In this document: piece after piece, positions 32,979 to 41,230 of the stretch
How the letters are laid out: the number at the start of each line of letters is the position of its first letter
Position numbering within the stretch: position 1 is the first letter of the stretch
From: Nitrospira defluvii
GTDB taxonomy: Bacteria; Nitrospirota; Nitrospiria; Nitrospirales; Nitrospiraceae
Length of the DNA: 64,000 nt
Assembly: GCA_011525625.1 (NCBI GenBank)
Contig: WYAX01000020.1
Coordinates: 242,348 to 306,347, forward strand
Reading direction: 5' to 3'
Translations under genes and position numbers: made by a program
Notes under the pieces: generated by a model
Database searches by the model: none
Told to the model about the DNA's origin: nothing
Seen by the model: the letters and a program-made list of their open reading frames with translations, nothing else

Positions 32979-33719
32979 TCAGGACTCCGCCATCAGTTTC
33001 TTGACGAGCTCTTCCATCCCCTCGGCCCACAGCCGGTAGCCCAGTGCGCCGGGGTGTAAGAAGTCGGGCATGATCTCCGCAGACAGGCGTCCGTCGCCGT
33101 CGAGGAAGCGCCGGTTGATGTTCAGAAACACGACCTGGTGTTGATCGGCGAGCGTCGGCAGCCGTGCATTGACGGCTTCGTTCACGCGGCGAAGCGGGTC
33201 GTCGGCCGATGCGCCTCGAGGGAAGATTGCTAAAAGCAGAATCTTGGTATCCGGTAGACGAGTGCGCAATGTGGTGAGAATTGCCCGGATGCCTGCGGTG
33301 GTAGTCTCGGGAGGGTCTTCCCGTATCGTCGCATTGTTGGTGCCGATCATGACGATCGCCAGTTTGGGCGCAATGCCATCAAGTTCCCCGTGCTCGAGTC
33401 GCCACAGCACGTTATCGGTCTGATCGCTGTTAAATCCCAGGTTCACCGCCCGCCGGCCGGCATAGTAGCGATCCCACACCGGTCGCCCATCTTCCTCCCA
33501 GCCCTGTGTGATGGAATCGCCGATGAACAGCAGATCGACCTGGCCTTGGCGGATGCGCGAGACGGTCCGGTCATGTCGTTCCGTCCACCAGGCTTGGCGC
33601 TGAGGGGTAGGCGTCTCGGCTTTGAGTTGTTGCGCGGCGGCGACGATCGAGTTGAGCGAGAGCAGCAAGGCAAGTACGCAGGCGAGCCGGGAACAGCGAG
33701 TGAGCGCGGTGCGTACCAT
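32979..33719 (-). CDS. Secreted GDSL/SGNH esterase (PAF-acetylhydrolase-like)
   Basis: A 246-residue exported enzyme. The signal peptide (CVLALLLSLNSIVAAAQ) is followed by VDLLFIGDSITQGWEE (Ser nucleophile), RRAVNLGFNSDQTDNVLWRL (Gly), LAIVMIGTNNATI (Asn) and MPDFLHPGALGYRLWAEGM (Asp-xx-His). This order and spacing match the alpha1 subunit-like platelet-activating-factor acetylhydrolase branch, which removes acetyl groups from lipids or sugars. It is the third SGNH protein in a row, separated from the other two by about 215 bp, so it may have its own promoter. Confidence 0.88.
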   Translation of the reverse strand: MVRTALTRCSRLACVLALLLSLNSIVAAAQQLKAETPTPQRQAWWTERHDRTVSRIRQGQVDLLFIGDSITQGWEEDGRPVWDRYYAGRRAVNLGFNSDQTDNVLWRLEHGELDGIAPKLAIVMIGTNNATIREDPPETTTAGIRAILTTLRTRLPDTKILLLAIFPRGASADDPLRRVNEAVNARLPTLADQHQVVFLNINRRFLDGDGRLSAEIMPDFLHPGALGYRLWAEGMEELVKKLMAES

Positions 33720-33876
33720 TCACGATCCTCCTCGATGAGGCGTCAACTCTTACAGAAGGAGGTGTCTCGAATCAACGCTTCAACGGGCAATAGGTCGTCA
33801 CCCTGCCGGTGCTGGTGACCATCTTTGGTCCCTAGTCGGTGTGCGCGCCGACTCTGCTGGTTGTCATGCTGCGACC

Positions 33877-34557
33877 TCAACCGCGGCAGCAGCCCTTGGG
33901 ACTCGTCTCGGGGGAGATGGCCGAGGCCGGTTGTGCCTCCAGCACGATGGCCGGAACGCCGTCTTCCTCTTGCGGGGCGAGCACCAGTTTTTTCAGTCGC
34001 GCCCAGGGAAACGCAGCGCCCGGATCGCTCCGTCTCGTCGGATCGAGTTTCGCATGGGACACCACATGCTTCAAGTTGGGATACTTGGCCCAACAATACC
34101 GAACGATCTGTGCCGTCGCCCGGATCTGCCAATCGGAAAACCCATCGCGGGCGGTCTGGTTGTTCACGACTTCGATCCCGAGCGACCAGTGATTGATCTT
34201 GTCCGCCCCGTCGTTCACGTCCGGATGGCTGCAAGCATTCCGTACATGCCACGCAGCCCTGGCTTCTGGCGCACAGGCCCAGACCAACTGTCCATGCTGC
34301 GGCTCGTCTTCATCTGGCACCAGCCATTGGAACGAGGCCTTGCCGTCCCGCATCACCGAGATGGCTCCGGCCGAACTGGAGCCGGCGGTCGCGTGAATCA
34401 CCACCGCTTTGATCCCTAAAATCGCGTCGAAAATCCGGCTCGAGGTGCTTTGTTCCCAATAGGCCTGGATACCCGGATACCACACTTCCTTGAGGATCAC
34501 GTCGGACGGGCGTCCTTTTTGCGGGAGATTAAATTGATAGGTTTTCGGGTTCGGCAT
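33877..34557 (-). CDS. N-acetylmuramoyl-L-alanine amidase (Amidase_2/AmpD-like)
   Basis: A 226-residue zinc amidase. Zn ligands are visible as AVVIHATAGSSSAG (first His), SHAKLDPTRRSDPG (second His and Asp), and EVVNNQ strands between. WHVRNAC and SFQWLVPDEDEP fit the peptidoglycan-binding groove. The family cleaves the bond between N-acetylmuramic acid and L-Ala of the stem peptide. No signal peptide is evident, so it may act on cytoplasmic muropeptides, or be released with a phage-like system, though no phage genes are near. The ATG at 34557 has GGAGG seven bases before it. The C-terminus ends in SPKGCCRG. Confidence 0.85.
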   Translation of the reverse strand: MPNPKTYQFNLPQKGRPSDVILKEVWYPGIQAYWEQSTSSRIFDAILGIKAVVIHATAGSSSAGAISVMRDGKASFQWLVPDEDEPQHGQLVWACAPEARAAWHVRNACSHPDVNDGADKINHWSLGIEVVNNQTARDGFSDWQIRATAQIVRYCWAKYPNLKHVVSHAKLDPTRRSDPGAAFPWARLKKLVLAPQEEDGVPAIVLEAQPASAISPETSPKGCCRG

Positions 34558-34753
34558 GGTGTTGTCCTCCATCGTAAGGGCTCATGTCGGCGTGGCGGCG
34601 ATCGAGAGCGGTCCTGTCTCGACGATGCTGGCGAGGGCGCTCCGGTCCCGAGGCCAGCAACCTATCAGAAGTAGGCAACGCTCGTGCCGGCATTCGAAGG
34701 TGGAAACATAGCCTCTTGGTCCGTGATCGGGCGGAAGTGAGGGGGCGGTCGTG

Positions 34754-35254
34754 TCAGCGCGACGGGGTGGATTCCTGCGTCTCGCCGCAGGCAGCAAACG
34801 GCGATGCCTGGCATGCCAGCGGGCGGCGATAAAACTCCAGCGGCGGGCCGCCCTCGCTGTGAAACGAAAGGCTCTCGCCGTCCAGCCGGTACCGTCGCGA
34901 GGCCTCGAACGCCTTGATGAATGCGGCTTCGAACTCCATGCGGCGGGGTTCGCAAGCCATACGCGTCGTTATGCCGTGTGAGACGGCGACCTGGCCGGTC
35001 TTAGGTCCGAAAGAAACGGCTGCAGCATACCGATTGCATCCCGCGTAGCCCGTCACTCGACCCTCCTGGAATGCCAGGACTACCGGTTGTCCCTCATCCG
35101 CAGAGGGAATCACGCGATCTCCCCAATGCGCCAGCTCCCAGCGGTTCCGTTCAGCGACCTGCTTCATTGCATCCGGAGAAGGAGTCGAGACGCAGGCTGT
35201 TATGAGCAACAGGGTACAGACTGTCGGGCAAAGACGAAGCAAGGGCATTTTCAT
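34754..35254 (-). CDS. META-domain (HslJ-like) lipoprotein
   Basis: A 166-residue protein with a lipobox (LLLITAC, Cys21). The META domain has the pattern RWELAHWGDRVIP, VVLAFQEGRVTGYAGCNRYAAAVSFGPKTGQVAV, GITTRMACEPRRMEFEAAFIKAFEAS, and YRLDGESLSFHS. Two conserved cysteines (GCN and MAC) are typical. HslJ of E. coli is heat-inducible and linked to novobiocin resistance; the molecular role is unknown. Four further cysteines appear near the C-terminus. It stands alone between the amidase and a GNAT gene. Confidence 0.88.
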   Translation of the reverse strand: MKMPLLRLCPTVCTLLLITACVSTPSPDAMKQVAERNRWELAHWGDRVIPSADEGQPVVLAFQEGRVTGYAGCNRYAAAVSFGPKTGQVAVSHGITTRMACEPRRMEFEAAFIKAFEASRRYRLDGESLSFHSEGGPPLEFYRRPLACQASPFAACGETQESTPSR

Positions 35255-35308
35255 GGAGGCGGATTGTACGATGAATTCGAATCGCGTGCCATGTCGAAGG
35301 CCAGGTGA

Positions 35309-35851
35309 TCACAGCGGTCGGCGAAGACGGTACAGCACATGCCGGCGCAGCCCGGATTCGACAGCTACCTGAGGATGGTCGAACTCGGAGTCCAGTCGCA
35401 TCCCGAGTCGCTCCATGACGGCACGCGATTTTTGGTTGGCGACAGCGGTGAAGGACACGAGTTCTATCAGATGAAGTTGCTGAAAGCCGAACGCGATGGC
35501 CGATTGCGCGGCCTCTGTGGCATAGCCCAGGCCCCAGCATGGTTTCGCCAAGCGCCAGCCGACTTCCACGCAGGGGGAGAACGGAAGCTCCGGAGATGGT
35601 GTGTGTAGACCAACGAAGCCGATGAAGTGCCCCGACGTCCGTTCCTCAACCGCCCAGAATCCCCAGCCTCGTTCGTTGACCAGTTGCTTCACCCGTTGGG
35701 CGAATGCATCGCTCTGTTCTCTGGGCCAAGGCGCCGGGTAGTAGCGCATGACCTCGCTGTCGGCATTCATCGCGGCAAACGGTTCGAGATCTGATGGCCG
35801 CCACTGTCGGAGTATCAGGCGAGGAGTGACGAGTTGAGTGGAGGAGAGCAT
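35309..35851 (-). CDS. GNAT-family N-acetyltransferase (RimJ/RimL-like)
   Basis: About 180 residues. It starts STQLVTPRLILRQWRPSDLEPFAAMNAD, continues with GWGFWAVEERTSGHFIGFVGLH and the acetyl-CoA loop VGWRLAKPCWGLGYATEAAQSAIAFGF, and ends MERLGMRLDSEFDHP. These are the RimJ/RimL-type Acetyltransf_3 features. The family acetylates N-termini of ribosomal proteins, antibiotics or polyamines, and no substrate is suggested. ATG 35851 (MLSSTQ) is preferred over 35881 because the family begins near this residue. Confidence 0.85.
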   Translation of the reverse strand: MLSSTQLVTPRLILRQWRPSDLEPFAAMNADSEVMRYYPAPWPREQSDAFAQRVKQLVNERGWGFWAVEERTSGHFIGFVGLHTPSPELPFSPCVEVGWRLAKPCWGLGYATEAAQSAIAFGFQQLHLIELVSFTAVANQKSRAVMERLGMRLDSEFDHPQVAVESGLRRHVLYRLRRPL

Positions 35852-35944
35852 GGGAAAGTGTCCTGTCTTGAGTGAGCTCATACATGAGCTATCGAGGTGG
35901 AGCCGGCAGGCAAACCGCGCTACTCGAAAGCGATGGGGGGCCTC

Positions 35945-36235
35945 TCACCGTTTCGACCGCCGGCAGCCGTCCTGCATTGCTTCGGTTTCGGTCGCATAAC
36001 ATCGTTCCGCTTTGGTACGAGAATAAAAGCGTTGTCCGATGATGTGGTAGATGCAGCGTTCGCCGCTATGGGGCGTGAAGTTGCCTTTGATCGGATGTTC
36101 CGTGAGACACGAGCCGTTCTTGGACGGTTCGACGCCGGTGCGGTGGGAGACGGAAGGTCGTTTCGTGGCGGCTTCCGCGTGGGAGGTGATGAGAAGCAGC
36201 GCGATCATCGCCAGACTTGCCGACATCGGTCTCAT
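35945..36235 (-). CDS. Exported small protein with 'sunset'-type Cys-rich domain
   Basis: A 96-residue protein with a signal peptide (MIALLLITSHAEA) and a C-terminal domain reading CLTEHPIKGNF, ERCIYHIIGQRFYSRTKAE, and CYATETEAMQDGCRRSKR. This matches the short sunset-like domain (KGN, IYH, RxY and EAxxxGxRRSK features) often found at the end of secreted micrococcal-nuclease-like proteins. Here it stands alone, while a nuclease-domain gene lies 1.6 kb away at 37857 without this tail. The family name is from memory and should be treated with care. Confidence 0.6.
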   Translation of the reverse strand: MRPMSASLAMIALLLITSHAEAATKRPSVSHRTGVEPSKNGSCLTEHPIKGNFTPHSGERCIYHIIGQRFYSRTKAERCYATETEAMQDGCRRSKR

Positions 36236-36275
36236 CGGTTTGGGTGAGACGCGTACTTGATCCGAGGTCCAGTGA

Positions 36276-36689
36276 TCACTCTGACGCCTCGCTCGGTCGA
36301 GTGCCGGGAAACCACTCGGTATGCTGATCCCCCTGTCGGCCGAAATAGGTGACGCGCTTACCCCGAAGGAACGCAAAGTAGCCCTGCACCCCCGCCTTCA
36401 CGGCACGCTCGCAAAAGGCCCGAAATGTTTGCCCATGCTGCTGACTGTCGAGGATGGCGGCTTTGAGTAAGGCTGCGTCAAAGTGCTCTGAAATCTGAGG
36501 CAGGCCTTTGAAGAGAAGAGGCGCGGTCACCACAGCCCCCGAGGCGCTGTAGAAGGAGAAGGCGCCGGCGGCATAATCCACATGGTAGTACTCAACACCG
36601 TTGGCGATCAGTTTGCCGACGATCTCAGGAAAGGGCATCGAGCCCTGCACGGTGGCCTTCGCCAATTCCGCAATCTCGTTCGCGTTCAT
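36276..36689 (-). CDS. DUF1398 family protein
   Basis: A 137-residue protein of the DUF1398 (YbcV-like) family. It reads IAELAKATVQGSMPFPEIVGKLIANGVEYYHVDYAAGAFSFYSASG, then FDAALLKAAILDSQQHGQTFRAFCERAVKAGVQGYFAFLRGKRVTYFGRQGDQHTEWF. These proteins often occur on phage or plasmid DNA but are also chromosomal; the function is unknown. GGGAGAG precedes ATG 36689, and the longer frame beyond it enters the repeat region. Confidence 0.85.
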   Translation of the reverse strand: MNANEIAELAKATVQGSMPFPEIVGKLIANGVEYYHVDYAAGAFSFYSASGAVVTAPLLFKGLPQISEHFDAALLKAAILDSQQHGQTFRAFCERAVKAGVQGYFAFLRGKRVTYFGRQGDQHTEWFPGTRPSEASE

Positions 36690-36808
36690 GTCTCTCTCCC
36701 TGCAGAAGCCGCGATTGTCATGATGTGAGCGACTTCTGTTATGCGCAGGTTGCTGAGGCGGTTGCTGCCAGGGCCGAATGGCGCCGCCATACCCGTGGAA
36801 CCATGAGT

Positions 36809-36930
36809 AGGATGCGGAACAAGTCTGCCAGCGGCGTTCTCGCGGCACTCAAAGGTTCACCGCACGGCGTGAGTACGATTCGCCTCTTCGCTTGCTGTGG
36901 CCTTGCTGGACGGCCTTGTTGCGCATCCTG
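36809..36930. repeat. Palindromic intergenic repeat element, copy B
   Basis: About 122 bp with 24-bp terminal inverted repeats: left AGGATGCGGAACAAGTCTGC, complement of right AGGATGCGCAACAAGGCCG. Internal sequence resembles copy A (AGCGGCGTTCTCGC near the left end, CGCCTCTTCGC in the middle, CTGTGGCCTTGCTGGAC near the right). A half element with CGAGTTTTTCCGCAGCCTG follows at about 36988-37010, which looks like the remains of a further copy. Nothing else is seen in the interval 36690-37007. Confidence 0.65.
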
Positions 36931-37007
36931 GGCGTGACTGCCAAAGTGACGCGGCACAGGAGTGAGTGGGAGCGTAGTGCGCAACAATCGAGTTTTTCCG
37001 CAGCCTG

Positions 37008-37580
37008 TTACTTCGTGTCGTCCTGTTTGTCTGTGGGCACCTCATAGCGCAACTCTGCGAAGCCCGGTCCGACTTTGCGCACGGATACCAACTGAAGCGG
37101 CGGAGTCGTGATGCGGCGTGGAAACAGTGGTTTACCCCGTCCCAGCGTGACGGAACCCACTTGAACGATGACCTCGTCCAGCAGATCGGCATCGTAAAAC
37201 TGTCCTGCGAGATCTCCGCCCCCCACGATCCAGATGTTCTTCGAGCCCGCTGCCCTGCGCATGTCGGTATGCACGCGTCGAACATCCCCTCGGACCAGGC
37301 GAATATCGGCGTTCGGCACCAGAGGAAGCGGACGGGTAGAGAATACCCACGTAGGCTGGACATAAGGCCAAGGCTCGCCGGTCTGTGCGGCAATGGTATC
37401 GGCATGACGGAGCATCCATTCATAGGTGGCCGACCCCATCGCTAAGGCTCCGACGTCCGCAATGAATGAGGGATAACTCGTTTCGTCCACGTCGCCCAGC
37501 GGAAACAGCCAGTCCAGCGAGTCGTCTTCGGTGGCAATGAACCCGTCGAGGCTGGTGGCCGTGTAGTACTGTGTCGTCAT
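37008..37580 (-). CDS. RibD C-terminal-domain (dihydrofolate-reductase-like) protein
   Basis: A 190-residue protein with the DHFR-like fold of RibD_C. It opens MTTQYYTATSLDGFIATEDDSLDWLF, has DVGALAMGSATYEWM, and then KNIWIVGGGDLAGQFYDADLLDEVIVQVGSVTLGRGKPLFP, the NADPH-binding and terminal motif. Stand-alone members are NADPH-dependent reductases of undefined substrate; they are not true DHFR or riboflavin enzymes. Several similar proteins are found as accessory genes near other small enzymes, as here. Confidence 0.87.
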   Translation of the reverse strand: MTTQYYTATSLDGFIATEDDSLDWLFPLGDVDETSYPSFIADVGALAMGSATYEWMLRHADTIAAQTGEPWPYVQPTWVFSTRPLPLVPNADIRLVRGDVRRVHTDMRRAAGSKNIWIVGGGDLAGQFYDADLLDEVIVQVGSVTLGRGKPLFPRRITTPPLQLVSVRKVGPGFAELRYEVPTDKQDDTK

Positions 37581-37856
37581 AGGAGGTGGGTTGGAAAAGA
37601 ATTGGTGAGTGCTCGCCTGTCATGAAGCTGTTCGTCGAACTGATTCGCCGCCGGAACAGCCAGAGAATGCTGTCGGCTATATGACCATGAATCCACGGCA
37701 TGTTTCCACAAGCATCTTCCTGGCTGAGGGGTGAGTTCAGGGAGATCGCCGGCGGGTATGAGGAGGCTGGTAGTCGGGGTGAGATTGCGTGCCAGGCGGG
37801 ACATCATTAATGCCGGCCGGGAATGATTGTGGAGCTTCGTGCCGAAGACTGCTTCG

Positions 37857-38486
37857 TTACCCTCTCCGCCCAAACCCTCCCCTCATCATCACGTCCGCCA
37901 CGTTCTGGCCGTTCACGAACACATCGGCGAGCGTGCGGCCGTAGACATCGTGGCCGTGGGGGACGATGCTGATCGGCCCTTCCTGTAGCAGGTGCTCCAA
38001 TCGGAGAGCGGCCTCTCGCCCCCCTGGTTCGGACAATTCCGGTGCGTTGTAGCCGCGAATGCGGATGCGATCGGTGCCATAGCGAATCGTATCGCCATCG
38101 ACGGTGCGAACTTGCCAGGGCTCCACGGTCCGCTCGAATCCGCCCATCGACAGCGCATGACGCGGAAGGGATTTCAGCCCTCGGCTGAACGAATGGGATT
38201 TTTTCGCAAACGGGTTTTTGTGCGGGCGAAGCCCTCGATCATGATGTCCGCGTCGATACCGAGGTGTGGAATGCTGAGGCAGTGTTCGCCGCTGGTCCGG
38301 TTTCAAGTCCCAACAGTCGTTGCAGTGAAAGGGGCCGGGGTTGTTCGTGGAGGCCGGGGTGTACGTATGGAGTGTGGAGCGGCTTTCTTCCACCGCGCCG
38401 AGTGCCGGGGCTGCTGGTGAGGCCAGGAGGAGCAGGAGGGCCAACCGGCTCAAAGTGCAGGAGTCGTGGATGAGGAAGTGACGCAT
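37857..38486 (-). CDS. Secreted thermonuclease-like (SNase) protein
   Basis: A 209-residue protein with a signal peptide (LALLLLLASPAAPALG), a long Arg/His-rich linker, and a C-terminal SNase OB-fold: VRTVDGDTIRYGTDRIRIRGYNAPEL (the DGDT and RxRxxxxxAPE catalytic pattern, the first calcium Asp included), then RLEHLLQEGPISIVPHGHDVYGRTLADVFVNGQNVADVMMRGGF. The second catalytic Arg of staphylococcal nuclease (YGRTLA) is present, so an active calcium-dependent nuclease is plausible. The C-terminal sunset-like tail of related proteins is missing. Confidence 0.83.
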   Translation of the reverse strand: MRHFLIHDSCTLSRLALLLLLASPAAPALGAVEESRSTLHTYTPASTNNPGPFHCNDCWDLKPDQRRTLPQHSTPRYRRGHHDRGLRPHKNPFAKKSHSFSRGLKSLPRHALSMGGFERTVEPWQVRTVDGDTIRYGTDRIRIRGYNAPELSEPGGREAALRLEHLLQEGPISIVPHGHDVYGRTLADVFVNGQNVADVMMRGGFGRRG

Positions 38487-38705
38487 GGGGTCAAATTCTC
38501 CGTGGTTCGTGCGCTCGGTGGAGCATGGTTCATGCCATCGGGTCGAGCGCGCGCGGTTGACAAGGCGAAAAACCGCGTGCTCAAATGCCGAGCGATTTTC
38601 GTATCTCGTGCGATGCGGGGCCTCGTGTGCCGGACATGTGATTCGGTCGGCCTCGCTCTGTAGGGGATGCCTTTGACGAACGACGATTCACGGAGGACTG
38701 AACTC

Positions 38706-38939
38706 ATGGATATGTTTGGAAAAGTTGGACTGGTCGAGGTGCCGATCCTGATCGCCCCGGACCAGAAGGCCTGGATGGATCGCATGATCAAGGAAGGCAA
38801 GATCGCCATTCCTCCCGGCGGGACTTTGGAAAAAGGTTCGCTCTATTCGATGTTTGTTCGCATGCTCCTGCACAACGCCATGGAAGAACAGAAGCGGCAG
38901 GAAGCTTTGGAGATGGACGACGAGGACGACGACGAATAG
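38706..38939 (+). CDS. Small protein with acidic tail, unknown function
   Basis: A 77-residue protein. The body reads FGKVGLVEVPILIAPDQKAWMDRMIKEGKIAIPPGGTLEKGSLYSMFVRMLLHNAMEEQKRQEAL and the tail is a pure acidic run (EMDDEDDDE). Helical content around the Met/Leu-rich part suggests a dimerising protein. I recognise no family. ATG 38706 has GGAGG about nine bases upstream and is preferred to 38667. Confidence 0.55.
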   Translation: MDMFGKVGLVEVPILIAPDQKAWMDRMIKEGKIAIPPGGTLEKGSLYSMFVRMLLHNAMEEQKRQEALEMDDEDDDE

Positions 38940-38942
38940 ACC

Positions 38943-39109
38943 AGGATGCTGAAGAAGATCCCCAGCATCGTGCTCGCGTCGCTCGACCCCTCAGCGTACC
39001 GCCCATGGGATAAGAGCCTGTCTCGGCAGGCTTGGGGTAGGTGGGTAAGAATATCACGCCTCGCAGGCCTCGTTCGCTGCGGCCTTGCGGGAAACTGTTT
39101 TGAGCACCC
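38943..39109. repeat. Palindromic intergenic repeat element, copy C (diverged)
   Basis: Starts AGGATGCTGAAGAAGATCC four bases after the 38939 stop. The complement of its right end begins AGGGTGCTCAAAACAG. Between them come TCGTGCTCGCGTCGCTCGAC, GCGTACC and, near the right, CTCGTTCGCTGCGGCC, matching the order in copies A and B, but the centre is about 45 bp longer and changed. It fills most of the 310-bp gap before hemL, together with the perfect palindrome at 39161. Confidence 0.5.
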
Positions 39110-39160
39110 TTGGGTCGCAGGATGAGTTCGGTGGGAATAGGCTGGGATCTGTATCCGAAT

Positions 39161-39198
39161 GGATGCATTTCGTATCAAAACTGATACGAAATGCATCC
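39161..39198. repeat. Perfect 17-bp palindrome with 4-base loop
   Basis: GGATGCATTTCGTATCA, loop AAAC, TGATACGAAATGCATCC: every base of the 17-bp arms pairs. It lies about 50 bp beyond the hemL stop. No U tract follows on either strand, so it is not a typical intrinsic terminator. It could be an operator, a hairpin that protects the hemL mRNA 3' end, or the trace of a mobile element. Confidence 0.7.
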
Positions 39199-39249
39199 AG
39201 GAACGACTCCACAGGGAAGACGAGCGACGCCCGGCGTGCTGACGCCGGG

Positions 39250-40533
39250 TCAGAGGTTCTTGAACGCCGTTTGAGCGGCCTTGATTGTGCGCTCGATGTC
39301 TTTGGGCGTGTGGGCCACCGACATAAACGCGGCTTCGAACTGTGACGGGGCCAGATAGACTCCCGCCTCCAGCATCTGATGAAAGAACTTGGCGTAGGCT
39401 TTCGTGTCCGACTTCTTGGCCGACGCCCAATCCGTCACCGACCCCACGGTAAAGAACGCACACATCATGGACGCGACACGGGTTTGCGCGAGGGCTACGC
39501 CCGCTTTGCGCGCGGCTTGCCCGATGCCCTCGGACAGCGCGACCGACCGTTGTTCGAGCTGTTCGTAGGTGCCGGGCTTCTTCAAGCGCTTCAGCGTTTC
39601 GATACCGGCTGTGACGGCCAGCGGATTGCCTGATAACGTGCCCGCCTGATACACCGGTCCAGACGGCGCAATCATCTTCATGACGTCCTTTGCCCCGCCG
39701 TAGGCACCCACCGGCAGTCCGCCACCGATAATTTTTCCGAGAATCGTCAGGTCCGGCTTGATCCCGTAGAGCGTCTGCGCTCCGCCATACTGCACGCGGA
39801 AGCCGGAGATGACTTCATCGAAAATGAGGAGCATGCCGTGCGCATCGGTCAATGTGCGCAAGCCTTGCAAAAACTCGGGCGAAGGCGGGATGACGCCCAT
39901 GTTTCCCGCGATCGGTTCGACAATCACACAGGCCAGCTGCCGGTAATGTTTCTTGATCAATTTTTCCGTCGTGACCAGGTCGTTATACGGGGCAGTGAGC
40001 GTGTGTTTCGTGAAATCCTCCGGTACCCCGGGACAGTCTGGAATCCCGAGGGTAGTGAGTCCCGATCCCGCCTTGGCCAGAAGGTAGTCACTGTGGCCGT
40101 GGTAGCAGCCTTCGAACTTCAGGATGCCGTCGCGTTTGGTATAGGCGCGGGCGACTCGAATGGCGCTCATGACCGCTTCGGTCCCGGAGCTGACGAGCCG
40201 TACCAGCTCCATGGAGGGGAGGGCCTCGCGAATCATCGTGGCCAGCTGGATTTCCAATTCGGTCGGTGCGCCATAGCTGGTCCCGTTGGCGGCGGCTTGT
40301 TGAATGGCCTTCGTCACGGTGGTCGGCGCATGGCCGAGGATCATCGGCCCCCAAGAGAGGACGTAATCGAGGTAGCTGTTCCCATCGACATCGTAGAGGC
40401 GGGAGCCCTTCGCACGTTCAATAAATCGAGGTTGCCCGCCCACCGAGCGAAATGCGCGAACTGGGCTATTCACGCCACCAGGAATGATCTGTTGTGCCTC
40501 TGCAAAGAGCTGCTCCGAGCGTAGTGTGTTCAT
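39250..40533 (-). CDS. hemL: Glutamate-1-semialdehyde 2,1-aminomutase
   Basis: A 427-residue PLP enzyme that converts glutamate-1-semialdehyde to 5-aminolevulinate in the C5 haem/tetrapyrrole pathway. Diagnostic segments: SEQLFAEAQQIIPGGVNSPVRAFRSVGG, SWGPMILGHA, LVRLVSSGTEAVMSAIRVARAYTKR, FEGCYHGHSDYLL, LIFDEVISGFRV and the PLP-lysine LGKIIGGGLPVGAYGG. AGAGG precedes the ATG. It has no haem-pathway neighbours here and seems monocistronic. Confidence 0.97.
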   Translation of the reverse strand: MNTLRSEQLFAEAQQIIPGGVNSPVRAFRSVGGQPRFIERAKGSRLYDVDGNSYLDYVLSWGPMILGHAPTTVTKAIQQAAANGTSYGAPTELEIQLATMIREALPSMELVRLVSSGTEAVMSAIRVARAYTKRDGILKFEGCYHGHSDYLLAKAGSGLTTLGIPDCPGVPEDFTKHTLTAPYNDLVTTEKLIKKHYRQLACVIVEPIAGNMGVIPPSPEFLQGLRTLTDAHGMLLIFDEVISGFRVQYGGAQTLYGIKPDLTILGKIIGGGLPVGAYGGAKDVMKMIAPSGPVYQAGTLSGNPLAVTAGIETLKRLKKPGTYEQLEQRSVALSEGIGQAARKAGVALAQTRVASMMCAFFTVGSVTDWASAKKSDTKAYAKFFHQMLEAGVYLAPSQFEAAFMSVAHTPKDIERTIKAAQTAFKNL

Positions 40534-40791
40534 GGGCCTCTTTCATCGGGGGTGAGTAGGGGGGCCAACGTACCATGAGAAATTGAAAACGGTCAATTCC
40601 GTCGGGCGTTCCCTGGTTGAGGTGGCTTCCTGTCGTAACGATTTGATACGGCACGTTATCCGAAGAGATACAGCGCCGGGGCTTGCTTATGGAGCGAGAC
40701 GACTTTCTTCAGTAAATGTGATGACTTAGATCGGTTCGTCGAATGGCGCAAGTCTTGCTGATTACCGGGTATCACTGCGTAGGAGAAGATG

Positions 40792-41019
40792 ATGCGAGTA
40801 ATCTGTTCATGGTGTGAGAACGAGGGTCGGCCCGCGTTGGTGCGGGAAAAGGCACCGCTAAGCGACAATCGCGAAACTCATGGAATCTGTGCCGATCACC
40901 TCCAGCAACTGGGCGTAGGAAGAGATCCACTGGTGCCTTGTTGTGAGGAGGGGGCGTTGCCTCGCTATGAACCGGTCCTCACCAGCCGGAGATATGCCTC
41001 CTCTGCTGCGCTGCTATGA
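40792..41019 (+). CDS. Small Cys/His (zinc-binding-like) protein, paralogue 1
   Basis: A 75-residue protein opening MRVICSWCENEGRPALVREKAPL, then NRETHGICADHLQQLG. The CSWC pair and the HGICADH cluster about 28 residues later form a likely zinc site (CxxC ... HxxCxxH). The next gene encodes the same layout. The second of two ATGs (40792) has TAGGAG six bases upstream. The C-terminal half is unlike the paralogue. Function unknown. Confidence 0.6.
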   Translation: MRVICSWCENEGRPALVREKAPLSDNRETHGICADHLQQLGVGRDPLVPCCEEGALPRYEPVLTSRRYASSAALL

Positions 41020-41230
41020 CTGACCACTCTCTGACTCTGCGTTGGGCAGGCGACAAAAAATGTCCATTCCTGCCGGAATGTCACGCGGTTCCTGGCTCAA
41101 CGACGCCGAGTGTTCCCGCTGGCCCGATCTAACCCCATGAAAAGATTATAGACCGATGTGCGAGTACGCGCTGGTGCGGGTCTTGCGCCATATGAGACGA
41201 TGGCTCAATGGCAAAGAATGGAGTGAACCA

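Noticed and set aside
39161..39198. Intrinsic terminator of hemL
   Set aside because: The stem is perfect but AT-rich at its tip, and neither strand has a U tract after it.
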